Shown: piece by piece, positions 7,201 to 14,276 of the stretch
Layout: the number at the start of each line of letters is the position of its first letter
Numbering within the stretch: position 1 is the stretch's first letter
Assembly: GCA_043777755.1 (NCBI GenBank)
Contig: JAYWHK010000006.1
Location: forward strand, 1-15,350
Direction of reading: 5' to 3'
Source of the DNA: CANHEE01 sp043777755
GTDB taxonomy: Bacteria; Bacteroidota; Bacteroidia; Chitinophagales; Saprospiraceae
Length of the DNA: 15,350 nt
Notes under the pieces: model-generated
Database searches by the model: none
What the model was told of the DNA's origin: nothing
What the model saw: only the letters and a program-made list of their open reading frames with translations
Position numbers and translations under genes: made by a program

Positions 7201-8694
7201 GTTGTGATGGATTTGGTGAAAAATGAATTTAAAGTGGTCGAAGGAACAAATAAAGCGGTCAGCAATCAGTTTTTGAGTGTCACTTCACCCAATGTTCTGC
7301 CTTCGGATATTACTTTATTGATTACGAAACTTCCGACACAAGGCACGCTGCGCAGAGGCTCAACACCTCTTGTACTTGGTGCAACGATTACGATGCAAGA
7401 GCTTAATAGCGGTGCGTTTCTGTATTTTAACAACACGGGTTCTGCTGCAAAAGATTCTTTCCAGTTTATGGCGTTCACGACGACAAAAGGTTGGCTAACG
7501 ACAAGTACTTTTCCGATTACGATTTTGACAGGTGCTGCATTGACCATCAACGCCGCACAAACCAAAAATATTTCTTGTTTTAACAGCAATGACGCACAGA
7601 TTTCGATTGATATTATTGGTGGTCAAAAACCATATCAATACAGTATTGACGGTGGAACTAATTTTAAAGATACGAGTATTTTTTACAATATTACAGCTGG
7701 AAAATATTTTCCTACCGTCAAAGATGCACAAGGAATAATTAAAAAAGGCGATACAATTACCGTAAAAAATCCTTCATTATTGCTTGTAACAGCTACAAAA
7801 GACAGTAATAACGTCTATATAACGGTCAATGGTGGCACTAAACCTTATTTGATTAATTTTAACAACAAAGGTTTTTCAAAAGTTGATACATTTAAGTTTT
7901 TGAGCAATGGGAAATACCCGATTTTGGTGAAAGATGCCAATGATTGTAGTGCAACAGATACCGCAAGTATTTTTGTCAATACGATTGTTGCTGGCGCAAT
8001 TGTCAATAAAACAATAAAATGCAATGGTGAAAAAACAGGCGAAATCAAAGTCAATACTTTTGGAGGAAAAGCTCCTTTGCAATATCAATTGAACAGTGCT
8101 GCGTTTCAAAACACGCCTACGTTTAGCAATTTGTCTGCTGGTGATTACACTGTTACAGTCAAAGATGCTGATGGATTCTTGAAAACAACACCAAAAGTAA
8201 CTTTGACGAATCCCGATTCGATTGTTGCCAAGCAACTTATTGTTTTCAAAGACAGTCTTTTTGTTGATGGCGCAGGTGGAACTGGATTTTTGCAATACAG
8301 TACTGGTGGTGCTTTTACGGATAAAAACACATTCGGAGGACTCGCTAACGGCAATTATACTTTGACCATTAAAGATGGCAATGCTTGTACAAAATCTTAT
8401 CCTTTTAGCATTAATGTTGGTGTTGCAACGTTTGATTTGATAGAAAACTTAGGCGTAAGCATTGCGCCGAATCCGACAAGCGACATTTTGACCATTCGTT
8501 TTAACACCGCTACCGAAAATGATATTGATTTGATTGTCAATGACTTACAAGGAAGATTGATTTTAAAAAATACAATTTCGAGCCATACCAACCTTTATCG
8601 CCTTAACCTTTCCGATTTGCCAAACGCAACGTATCAGCTGCTTTTGAAAAATGGTGAAAAAATTGGTGTGGTGAAATTGGTGGTGTTGAGGTAG
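4228..8694 (+). CDS. Secreted multidomain metzincin-type metalloprotease with T9SS sorting domain
   Basis: Encodes 1488 residues. Order of parts: signal peptide (1-20, ending LFAQ); a propeptide-like region to about 195; a reprolysin-like zinc protease domain (about 198-410) with zinc ligands H336, H340, H346 and catalytic E337 in HEMGHQFSADH, and the Met-turn IMAYAG with M371; an Ig/PKD-like region (about 415-540, GADYQIPRNTPF, SDADNDP); a beta domain with VDILLSTDGGYTYP; a fibronectin-like segment (about 750-840); a proprotein-convertase P-domain (about 846-986); a CSPG/cadherin-like domain (about 990-1104); SprB-like repeats (about 1105-1400) with recurring YQYSID and GKYFPTVKDA type motifs; and a type A T9SS sorting domain (about 1408-1488, IAPNPTSD and final KLVVLR). 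It should be secreted through the type IX system and stay cell-attached or be released. The metzincin glycine in HExxHxxGxxH is Ser343 here. Substrate is unknown. The gene stands alone and ends at a strong terminator. Confidence 0.92.
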   Translation: MNFIKSLLVLFCLQTTLFAQNNFWKKSDESRIPSSLKTQRQIIPQLYKVVELDFDALKKTLANAPKRFAQNAQNQSVVIEIPFPDGSFQQFRVEEASVMHDDLQAKYPSIRSFAAYGVTNRYNTMRCEYSENGFSAMIFCPEATYFIDTYAKNNTNFYVVYDKKDFTTDKKMDCGFINSPDNEEINHADEDRTGDGMLRTYRLALACTAEYGTFCGGTVPKVMAAFNKSMTRVNGIYEREFSITMKIVPKNDTLIFFNATTDPYTNTSGSTMLGQNQTTCTQRIGSANFDIGHVFSTGGGGVAQPQGPCNNSNKARGVTGSSSPVNDPFDVDYVAHEMGHQFSADHTFNNSCSNNVASGSAYEPGSGSTIMAYAGICSPNVQNNSDAYFHVQSIIQINAYSVTGGGNACPQKTSTGNTNQPTASAGADYQIPRNTPFELIGSGSDADNDPITYCWEQFDRETAPQAPKATNTSGPAFRSLFPKISNTRVFPNIDNIVKNTNNTWEVLAGVNRKYNFRVTTRDNHNGFGRANFDQMTINVNASAGPFLVTAPNTAVSWEVLTNQTVTWNVATTDVAPVNTPLVDILLSTDGGYTYPDTIATKVPNNGSYTIKVPNKASKTARIKVKGSGNIFFDISNANFEIKLPPAPIFVMDPTVQNIGVCKTQKDSASFDVVFTALAGFKENVKITTKNVPTGAKITLSADTLTPNATIKVILYDLKNATNGVFPMQIVGTSATKKDSVTIPTSIFDGIPAVAKLLSPLDFKGISLKNDVLKWKKTANTNRYVLEISKDFLFKNIDETANVSDTFFSPTKLQLASVYFWRVKAKNTCADADFSQTGAFQTMEQVCNDFSPTTLPLVIPDNALFNQNLDISVAGMKKVSSIEAKLTVTHSYVSDLIVTLESPDAKKAVLVSNQCTSNDNIDATFTDAGVALLCTNLPAVKGNVKPKDAFSIFKGISANGLWKLNIQDDDETGSGGAANIVNLKVCSEDTVDVVMDLVKNEFKVVEGTNKAVSNQFLSVTSPNVLPSDITLLITKLPTQGTLRRGSTPLVLGATITMQELNSGAFLYFNNTGSAAKDSFQFMAFTTTKGWLTTSTFPITILTGAALTINAAQTKNISCFNSNDAQISIDIIGGQKPYQYSIDGGTNFKDTSIFYNITAGKYFPTVKDAQGIIKKGDTITVKNPSLLLVTATKDSNNVYITVNGGTKPYLINFNNKGFSKVDTFKFLSNGKYPILVKDANDCSATDTASIFVNTIVAGAIVNKTIKCNGEKTGEIKVNTFGGKAPLQYQLNSAAFQNTPTFSNLSAGDYTVTVKDADGFLKTTPKVTLTNPDSIVAKQLIVFKDSLFVDGAGGTGFLQYSTGGAFTDKNTFGGLANGNYTLTIKDGNACTKSYPFSINVGVATFDLIENLGVSIAPNPTSDILTIRFNTATENDIDLIVNDLQGRLILKNTISSHTNLYRLNLSDLPNATYQLLLKNGEKIGVVKLVVLR

Positions 8695-8707
8695 GTGTTT
8701 TTAACTG

Positions 8708-8757
8708 AAAAAAAAGCCCAATTGTCTTACTATTCGTAGTGACAATTGGGCTTTTTT
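8708..8757 (+). terminator. Strong hairpin terminator with TTCG loop
   Basis: AAAAAAGCCCAATTGTC (8710-8726) pairs perfectly with GACAATTGGGCTTTTTT (8741-8757). Inside, ACTA-TTCG-TAGT (8729-8740) extends the stem after a two-base TT bulge and closes on a stable UUCG tetraloop. The terminal T-run ends at 8757. A-runs on the left make it potentially bidirectional. It separates the protease gene from the following operon. Confidence 0.92.
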
Positions 8758-8800
8758 AATGAATTTTATTATTTTTTTTCTTAAATTTGAAAAAACACCT

Positions 8801-8808
8801 TACTTTTG
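8801..8808 (+). promoter_or_regulatory. -7 element of the methyltransferase-ptuAB operon
   Basis: TACTTTTG matches TAnnTTTG exactly. At the expected spacing upstream there is only TTTC, so the -33 half is poor, which may mean low or regulated expression. The predicted transcription start is near 8815, only about 10 bases before the TTG start codon chosen for the first gene. Confidence 0.5.
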
Positions 8809-8824
8809 TAAAAAATATACTATT

Positions 8825-10501
8825 TTGGAAGAAAATCAAATACATCAGTCTGTTATCGAAACTTCATTTGATGAAGCGGCTTTTTTGCATGCTTTAGAGA
8901 AATGTGAAAAAGAAATCTTTTCTTTCTACATCATAGATTTGTTATATCAAAAAATTAAGACGGAAAGGGAATTGAAAAGTATATTCCAAATAGCGGATTA
9001 CAAGTATGAATCCCCTAACGATACAGCAGAGGTACTTTTGAAATCAAGAATCATTGATATTTTATCTGAATTTTACTTTGGAAGCGACGATAAAACAGAC
9101 TCAATCAAGGCATTTGAATTAGTGTATCAAAAATACCATCCTCTAAAGGATAATTCGTTTTTTAATAGTCCTCAAATTGTAGGAGAGTTTATTTTTAATA
9201 TCGTAGAAACAAAAAATCATCAGTCGGTTTATGACCCTTTTTGCGGTTTGGGAGGTTTCTTATTAGAAGCATATAAAAAAAATACTACCTTGAATTTGAT
9301 AGGTGGAGATATTGGTATTCATAATGCCACTTTCGCTCAACAACGCTTAATAGTTCATAGTATAAGTCCTGAAAAAATTGTAATGTCTCATTATAACTTT
9401 TTCAGGCAAGAGAATATAGAACGTGATATATTGATTACAGACCCTGGTTTTAGTATTTTTTTTACGGGAGCATTATATTTACCTACTCCAAAATCTAAAA
9501 ACAGGGAGTTTCCCACCATTAAAAAATGTTTTGAAAACCTGAAAGAAAACGGACAACTTGCTATCGTTCTTCCTGATAGTGTCTTAATTCCGCAAGCAAG
9601 ACAAAAAGACGGCATTTATAAAGACAACTATGCAGAAGCCCGTCAATTTCTTGAAAAACAAGCCGAAATAAACTTGATTGTTTCTTTACCAGAAACAACC
9701 TATTATAACTTAGGAAGTACGCATAAGCGTAGCATTGTTTTTTTTACTAAAAAGAAAAATCCTGCACCTTATCAAGTATATTTAGCTGCAAATAAATTTG
9801 GCTCAAAAGGTGTTTCGGAGAAAGTGATTAAGGCGTTTTTAGATGAAATAGCGATTCAATATCAACAAAAAACATTGCCTTACGTCGGTAGCGAGGACTT
9901 AACTTCATGGAGTGCAGATAGGCTTTTGGCGTTTAAAAATGATTTATTTAAAAGCGATTTGCCAAAAGTAAAACTTAGAGATATAGTCGTTAGTGTAAAT
10001 AAAAATAGAATAAAACCAACCCAAAACGCTTATTATTACCAAGCAAGTATTAGGAAAAATGGGAAAATTGAATTTGAAGAAAAAATATATTCATCTTCCA
10101 GTAATCATTCCTTTGTGTGTTTAGAAAAAGGACAAATTGTGGTTTCTGGTTCAAATCTACACAACGGAGGTATTGTAGTTTTTAATAAAGACATTAATAA
10201 TGCGATTGTTTCAGACCATTTTTATGTTTTAGATATAGGCGACAATGACGTTTTAGGAGAATATTTAGTTGCTTTATTTAACCAAGATTTGATGAAACAA
10301 TATGTTACTAAAATTACTAAGGGAAATACCAATTCTCGCATTTCTATTTTAGATTTATTAGAAATTGAAATCCCTTTATCACTATTAGAACAACCAGAAT
10401 TTGTAGATAATGTAAAAAAAAGCATAATATTAGAAGAAGAAATTAAAGCAATCCAAGAAGAGAATAACAAAGCCATCTATCAACTTTTTAACTCAAAATA
10501 A
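8825..10501 (+). CDS. N6-adenine methyltransferase-like protein fused to an HsdS-type target-recognition domain
   Basis: Encodes 558 residues from the TTG at 8825. An in-frame ATG at 8759 exists, but it touches the preceding terminator and lies before the -7 element, so it would not be on the transcript. The N-terminal part is helical. Residues 114-124 (NSPQIVGEFIF) match the HsdM pattern before motif I. DPFCGLGGF (137-145) is motif I, which binds S-adenosylmethionine. Motif IV, normally NPPF, reads TDPGF (205-209), with Gly for the second Pro, so catalysis is doubtful or altered. LAIVLPDSVL (near 245) is the usual strand after the catalytic loop. From about 379 the protein resembles half of a type I specificity subunit, with KGNTNSRISILDLLEIEIPL and a closing helix. 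No endonuclease domain or hsdR is present. The ATPase gene starts 2 bases after the stop, implying coupled translation. Role inferred: self-marking or DNA recognition for the downstream pair. Confidence 0.82.
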   Translation: MEENQIHQSVIETSFDEAAFLHALEKCEKEIFSFYIIDLLYQKIKTERELKSIFQIADYKYESPNDTAEVLLKSRIIDILSEFYFGSDDKTDSIKAFELVYQKYHPLKDNSFFNSPQIVGEFIFNIVETKNHQSVYDPFCGLGGFLLEAYKKNTTLNLIGGDIGIHNATFAQQRLIVHSISPEKIVMSHYNFFRQENIERDILITDPGFSIFFTGALYLPTPKSKNREFPTIKKCFENLKENGQLAIVLPDSVLIPQARQKDGIYKDNYAEARQFLEKQAEINLIVSLPETTYYNLGSTHKRSIVFFTKKKNPAPYQVYLAANKFGSKGVSEKVIKAFLDEIAIQYQQKTLPYVGSEDLTSWSADRLLAFKNDLFKSDLPKVKLRDIVVSVNKNRIKPTQNAYYYQASIRKNGKIEFEEKIYSSSSNHSFVCLEKGQIVVSGSNLHNGGIVVFNKDINNAIVSDHFYVLDIGDNDVLGEYLVALFNQDLMKQYVTKITKGNTNSRISILDLLEIEIPLSLLEQPEFVDNVKKSIILEEEIKAIQEENNKAIYQLFNSK

Positions 10502-10503
10502 AA

Positions 10504-11838
10504 ATGCAGCTTAAAAAAATAACACTCCGTAATCATCAAATTTTAAAAGATTTGGAAATAGATTTTTCCAAACCCATCAGTGTGATTATTGGCGAAAATG
10601 GGTCTGGGAAATCTACGTTGTTGCGAGTGATTGCGCAGATATTCAGTGAGGCTTTTTTGAATGAATATAAGACGGATTATAATTATTCTTTGCAATATAC
10701 AACTAATGTAAATACTAACTTGAACTTCAATGTTACACTATCAAACAATAATATCGCTGTTGAATTTGATGGTATTTTTATTGAATCAAGAGAAAAAATT
10801 AAACAAATTAAACGGTTAAATCCGTTAGGCAAGATGAAGTCTAATGATATTGTTAGAAAACTATTACCATCTTCGATTGTCGTTTATTATTCAGGTTTTG
10901 ATAAAAAAATGAAAGAAATGTGCCAGCCACATTTAGAAAATCAAATCGAAGCCTTTAAAAAAGGACAAAGTAATCATCAAAGAGCAATTATTTATTGTGA
11001 CGATTTTGATTTTAAAATTTTGACCGCTTTGTACCTTTCAGAAGCTACAAATGAAGAAATCGAAGAAATAACAGCATTAGACAAATCAAAGAAAATAGAA
11101 CAATATCTAATTTTTGATGACAAGAAAAAAGCATCAAAAGGGTTACAAACTTTTATTGATTTAGTAAAAGACGAAACGGAATCAAAGACGCTTATTACAC
11201 GTAGATTAGGTCTTGATAGAAAAGAATCAAGTAGCATTTTTGAAAATTTAGACATCGCTTACAATGAAGGTGTTTTAAAAGACATTGAAACAAGTTATGC
11301 AAATAATCATCAAAATACAGGGATTTTCAGTGAAGGACAACAACAGTTATTGATTATCAAGGCATTAAATAAGATTTTTAATAGCGAAAATTGTTTGTTT
11401 TTATTTGATGAACCTGATACTTTTTTGCACCCGAAATGGCAAGGCGAGTTTATTCAGCATTTGGAAACAAACAATCGTAATTCGCAATACATCATTACTT
11501 CTCATTCTCCTTTTATTGTGGCGGCGTTGAAAAAAGAACAGCTTTTTGTAATGAAAAATGAAGAAGGAATACTGGTCGTCAATTCTCCAAAGAGTAATCT
11601 TTATGGTAAAACAGTAGATGATATTTTAATAGACACATTTGGTTTAAGTAGTCTTCGCTCTATTGCAGCCGAAGAAGAAATACAAGAAATTTGGAATTTA
11701 ATTAAGTCTGAACAATCTGATAATGAAAATTTTAAGTACAAATTAGAGGAATTAGAGAACAGTATTGGCAGAGATAATCGTGCTATTACAGCGATAAAAA
11801 TTGAATTATTAAAACGCAAAAAACTAAAAAATGCGTAA
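10504..11838 (+). CDS. ptuA: AAA15/ABC-type ATPase, PtuA-like (Septu)
   Basis: Encodes a 444-residue ATPase of the RecF/SMC/OLD-like AAA15 group. Walker A is GENGSGKST (30-38). The ABC-signature-like FSEGQQQ is at 275-281, Walker B LFLFDEPDTFLHP at 298-310 with D302 and E303, and the switch histidine H334 in ITSHSP. All ATPase elements are intact. A region of about 230 residues between Walker A and the signature forms the insertion typical of this group. The C-terminal tail (390-444) is charged and helical, with no TOPRIM nuclease, so it is not an OLD protein proper. Its downstream partner is an HNH protein whose start overlaps this gene by 8 bases, which is the Septu arrangement: in known systems PtuA assembles with PtuB and ATP controls its nuclease. 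The upstream methyltransferase gene is 2 bases away. Assignment to PtuA depends on this pairing, and the ATPase group itself is certain. Confidence 0.82.
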   Translation: MQLKKITLRNHQILKDLEIDFSKPISVIIGENGSGKSTLLRVIAQIFSEAFLNEYKTDYNYSLQYTTNVNTNLNFNVTLSNNNIAVEFDGIFIESREKIKQIKRLNPLGKMKSNDIVRKLLPSSIVVYYSGFDKKMKEMCQPHLENQIEAFKKGQSNHQRAIIYCDDFDFKILTALYLSEATNEEIEEITALDKSKKIEQYLIFDDKKKASKGLQTFIDLVKDETESKTLITRRLGLDRKESSSIFENLDIAYNEGVLKDIETSYANNHQNTGIFSEGQQQLLIIKALNKIFNSENCLFLFDEPDTFLHPKWQGEFIQHLETNNRNSQYIITSHSPFIVAALKKEQLFVMKNEEGILVVNSPKSNLYGKTVDDILIDTFGLSSLRSIAAEEEIQEIWNLIKSEQSDNENFKYKLEELENSIGRDNRAITAIKIELLKRKKLKNA

Positions 11839-12439
11839 GATTAATAAAGGACAAAGACCCGAAACCTTAAACGATTTTTGTAAAAAAAATGCTACTGCAA
11901 ATTGGGCTGATTTGCACAAGGAAGAAAGTAAGGCAGTTTATGAAAAAATGCGGCTAACTATACTTGTTGAGGAGCAAGATAATAGATGTGCTTATACAGA
12001 ATTACCCATTGCCGAAGAAAAAGATTGTCACATTGACCATTATAAAATGAAGGGGATATTTCCTGCCCTCACTTTTGATTGGGATAATCTTTTATGTTCT
12101 GTATATGGAGAATATGGAGCAGAACACAAAGATAGTAAATTTAGGATTGGAAGCAAGCCTAATACTTACAATGAAATCTTCAATCCCGTAATAGATTTTG
12201 TTGAAAATCATTTTTATTACAATCAACAAGGCGAAATTGAAGCTAAAAATGGAGCGATTAAACCAAAAGTAATAAAAACAGTAGAGGTGTTTAACCTCAA
12301 TCATCCTTCTTTGAAAAATAAAAGGGAAGCAATTTTAAGAGAAATAGAAGATATAAAAGGTCAAATTTCAAATGAAGATATTGAGCAAGCATATCAAAAT
12401 AGAGGCTTTTTAAGTGTTGTAAAACAAGCTCTTCAATGA
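11831..12439 (+). CDS. ptuB: HNH endonuclease, PtuB-like (Septu effector)
   Basis: Encodes 202 residues of the HNH family found with PtuA-type ATPases and with retron Ec78 (TIGR02646-like). It is the predicted DNA- or RNA-cutting effector. RCAYTELPI (52-60) precedes the HNH core, CHIDHYKMK has H67, D69 and H70, and DWDNLL has N86, followed by GSKPN (107-111). FNLNHPSLKNKRE (154-166) is the usual C-terminal helix of the family. The catalytic residues look intact. The zinc-binding cysteines are not: the usual CxxC is C53-x-x-T56, and after the Asn there is only a single C89, so the structural zinc site is reduced or absent. The start overlaps the ATPase gene by 8 bases, which fixes the start and implies one operon. 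A strong terminator follows 10 bases after the stop. Confidence 0.82.
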   Translation: MRKINKGQRPETLNDFCKKNATANWADLHKEESKAVYEKMRLTILVEEQDNRCAYTELPIAEEKDCHIDHYKMKGIFPALTFDWDNLLCSVYGEYGAEHKDSKFRIGSKPNTYNEIFNPVIDFVENHFYYNQQGEIEAKNGAIKPKVIKTVEVFNLNHPSLKNKREAILREIEDIKGQISNEDIEQAYQNRGFLSVVKQALQ

Positions 12440-12449
12440 ATATTGAACA

Positions 12450-12492
12450 AAAAAATGAGCTAACCAAACGTATTTTGATTAGCTCATTTTTT
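12450..12492. terminator. Bidirectional terminator between ptuB and the symporter gene
   Basis: AAAAAATGAGCTAA (12450-12463) is the exact reverse complement of TTAGCTCATTTTTT (12479-12492). A short inner CAAA/TTTG stem closes the loop. It has an A-run on one side and a T-run on the other, so it can end both the plus-strand operon and the convergent minus-strand gene ending at 12509. Confidence 0.9.
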
Positions 12493-12508
12493 ATTTTTAA
12501 CTAAACCT

Positions 12509-14149
12509 CTACCAGAAAGTATAATAAAGTACAGCCAATGCTGCCAAAATAATAGAAGCACCAATAGCAAAAGTTCTATCTACTTTGAACATATCTGTAT
12601 CTATTTCTAAGCCTTTTCTTTCGTTAGGAAGCGCATAACCGAGTACGACCATCACTCCTACACAAGTACAGAATACCCAACCCATACGGTCGATAAAAGG
12701 AATATGAGCGAAATTGAAGTGAGAATACAATGAAATCAAAAATCCACCTACAATAGCAAATAATGCACCCGCAGAGTTAGTTCTTTTCCAGAAAAAGCCC
12801 ATTATAAATGATGCAAAAATACCAGGAGAAAGCAAACCAGTCATTTCTTGGATAAAACCAAAACCACCTTGTTTCATAATACCTGCAAAATAATCCGTTA
12901 AAATAATGCCTACTCCTAATAAAATTGCTACGATTACAGAGAGACGACCAATCCAAACCAGTTGCTTTTCACTTGCATCTTTATTGACGTAATTTTTGTA
13001 AATATCTAAGGTAAATATAGTTGCAATACTATTCGCTTTTCCTGCCAAAGATGCTACAATAGCAGCCGTCAAAGCTGCAAAAGCTAAACCTTTAAGACCT
13101 GGGTCAAGCAAATTTAACAATACAGGATATGCTTTATCAAAAGTCAATACCCCTTTTTCGTTCAACATTTCGGCTTGAAACATTCCTCGTTTGTGCAATA
13201 CATAACAAGCAATACCTGGTAAAACAACAATAATTGGCATCAATAATTTTAAGAACGCAGCAAATAAAATCCCCTTACGTGCTGTTGATAAATCCGCACC
13301 CAAAGCACGTTGTGTGATGTATTGATTACAACCCCAATAGTTCAAGTTCACAATCCACATACCTCCAATCAAAACAGCTAAACCAGGTAATTCCATGTAC
13401 GCATCTTTCTTTTCAGTACCATCAGTATATACCATTTGACCTTTCTGAAGAATCATGTGAAAATGGTCTGCACCTTCTGCACGCATTGCATCAAAACCAG
13501 CCATAAACCCTTGTAGTCCGCTTCCATTTGATACAAGGCTAATCGCCAAGTATGTTGTTATCAAACCACCAATAACCAAGAATATAACCTGTAGTACATC
13601 TGTGTAACCAATTACTTTCATACCGCCAAGTGTAATAAAAATGGCAAAAACAGCTAAGCAAATGGCACAAGTTTGGAATCCAAAGCCTGATATTCCAGAT
13701 ACTGCCAACGCCCCTAAGTAAATAATTGCTGTTAAATTAACTAATATGTACAATGCCAACCAAAAAATAGCCATAACCAAGCTTACCGTCGAATTATAAC
13801 GCTGATTTAAGAATTGGGGCATTGTAAAAATTTTATTTTTGAGGTACACGGGCATGAAAAATACCGCAACTACTATCAATGTAGCTGCCGCCATCCATTC
13901 ATAAGTAGAAATAGCTAATCCCATCTTAAAGCCACTACCTGACATTCCAATAAATTGCTCCGCAGAAATATTGGAAGCAATCAAAGACGCTCCAATTGCC
14001 CACCAAGTCAGCGAGCCTTCAGCAAGAAAGTAATCATTAGAACTTGCGCTGGCGTTTCGTTTTTGGTTGTAAATGTAATAGCCATAACCAGCCACCACAA
14101 AGAAGTAAAATAGAAAAACAATGTAATCTAATGTTTGAAGACTTTGCAT
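12509..14149 (-). CDS. Sodium/sugar symporter, SSS family, vSGLT-like
   Basis: Encodes a 546-residue inner-membrane transporter of the solute:sodium symporter family, about the length of the Vibrio sodium/galactose transporter vSGLT, with many hydrophobic segments consistent with about 14 helices. LTWWAIGASLIASNISAEQF (47-66) is close to the vSGLT first transmembrane region. Residues corresponding to sugar contacts are present: Q65 in SAEQF, E84 in YEW, N268 and Y271 in VNLNYWG, and K301 in AAFLKLLMP. This makes a hexose or similar sugar the likely substrate. In the sodium-site helix AAIVASLAGKANS the serine pair that I recall from vSGLT reads Ala366-Ser367, so one ligand may be missing. The gene is transcribed alone toward the shared terminator at 12450-12492. 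A TAATTTTG (-7 like) lies at 14209-14202 on its strand, but without a matching -33 half. Confidence 0.93.
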   Translation of the reverse strand: MQSLQTLDYIVFLFYFFVVAGYGYYIYNQKRNASASSNDYFLAEGSLTWWAIGASLIASNISAEQFIGMSGSGFKMGLAISTYEWMAAATLIVVAVFFMPVYLKNKIFTMPQFLNQRYNSTVSLVMAIFWLALYILVNLTAIIYLGALAVSGISGFGFQTCAICLAVFAIFITLGGMKVIGYTDVLQVIFLVIGGLITTYLAISLVSNGSGLQGFMAGFDAMRAEGADHFHMILQKGQMVYTDGTEKKDAYMELPGLAVLIGGMWIVNLNYWGCNQYITQRALGADLSTARKGILFAAFLKLLMPIIVVLPGIACYVLHKRGMFQAEMLNEKGVLTFDKAYPVLLNLLDPGLKGLAFAALTAAIVASLAGKANSIATIFTLDIYKNYVNKDASEKQLVWIGRLSVIVAILLGVGIILTDYFAGIMKQGGFGFIQEMTGLLSPGIFASFIMGFFWKRTNSAGALFAIVGGFLISLYSHFNFAHIPFIDRMGWVFCTCVGVMVVLGYALPNERKGLEIDTDMFKVDRTFAIGASIILAALAVLYYTFW

Positions 14150-14234
14150 AAAATAGTTTTGTTTCGTAAATATTATTTATAATAAAAAATGTTTTCAAAG
14201 GCAAAATTAAAAATTAATATTGGTAAAAAACTAT

Positions 14235-14259
14235 TATTTGAAATATTTTTATTCAAATA
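14235..14259. repeat. Eight-bp inverted repeat upstream of the symporter gene
   Basis: TATTTGAA (14235-14242) and TTCAAATA (14252-14259) are exact reverse complements with a nine-base loop. It sits between two minus-strand genes. Read on the minus strand it is followed after four bases by six T, so it could be a weak terminator for the gene ending at 14277, or an operator for the symporter. The stem is AT-rich and may be chance. Confidence 0.35.
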
Positions 14260-14276
14260 CTCAGTTTCTCGAATAT

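Noticed and set aside
7540..8430. Possible DNA repeat array or CRISPR in the repeat part of the protease gene
   Set aside because: The repeats are diverged protein domains and the DNA shows no regular identical repeats with spacers.
4630..8591. Several minus-strand open frames of 60-160 codons across the protease gene
   Set aside because: They lie opposite a single coherent 1488-codon gene with clear domains and show no recognisable family features.
8825..10501. Reading the first operon gene as part of a complete type I restriction system
   Set aside because: No HsdR-type helicase-nuclease and no separate HsdS gene are present. The partners are an AAA15 ATPase and an HNH protein.
10992..11255. 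Minus-strand open frame inside the ATPase gene
   Set aside because: Serine-rich translation opposite a clear coding region, with no start signals or family features.
14202..14209. Possible minus-strand promoter of the symporter (TAATTTTG)
   Set aside because: The -7 half matches but no TTTG or TTG lies at the required distance, so it is mentioned only in the gene entry.
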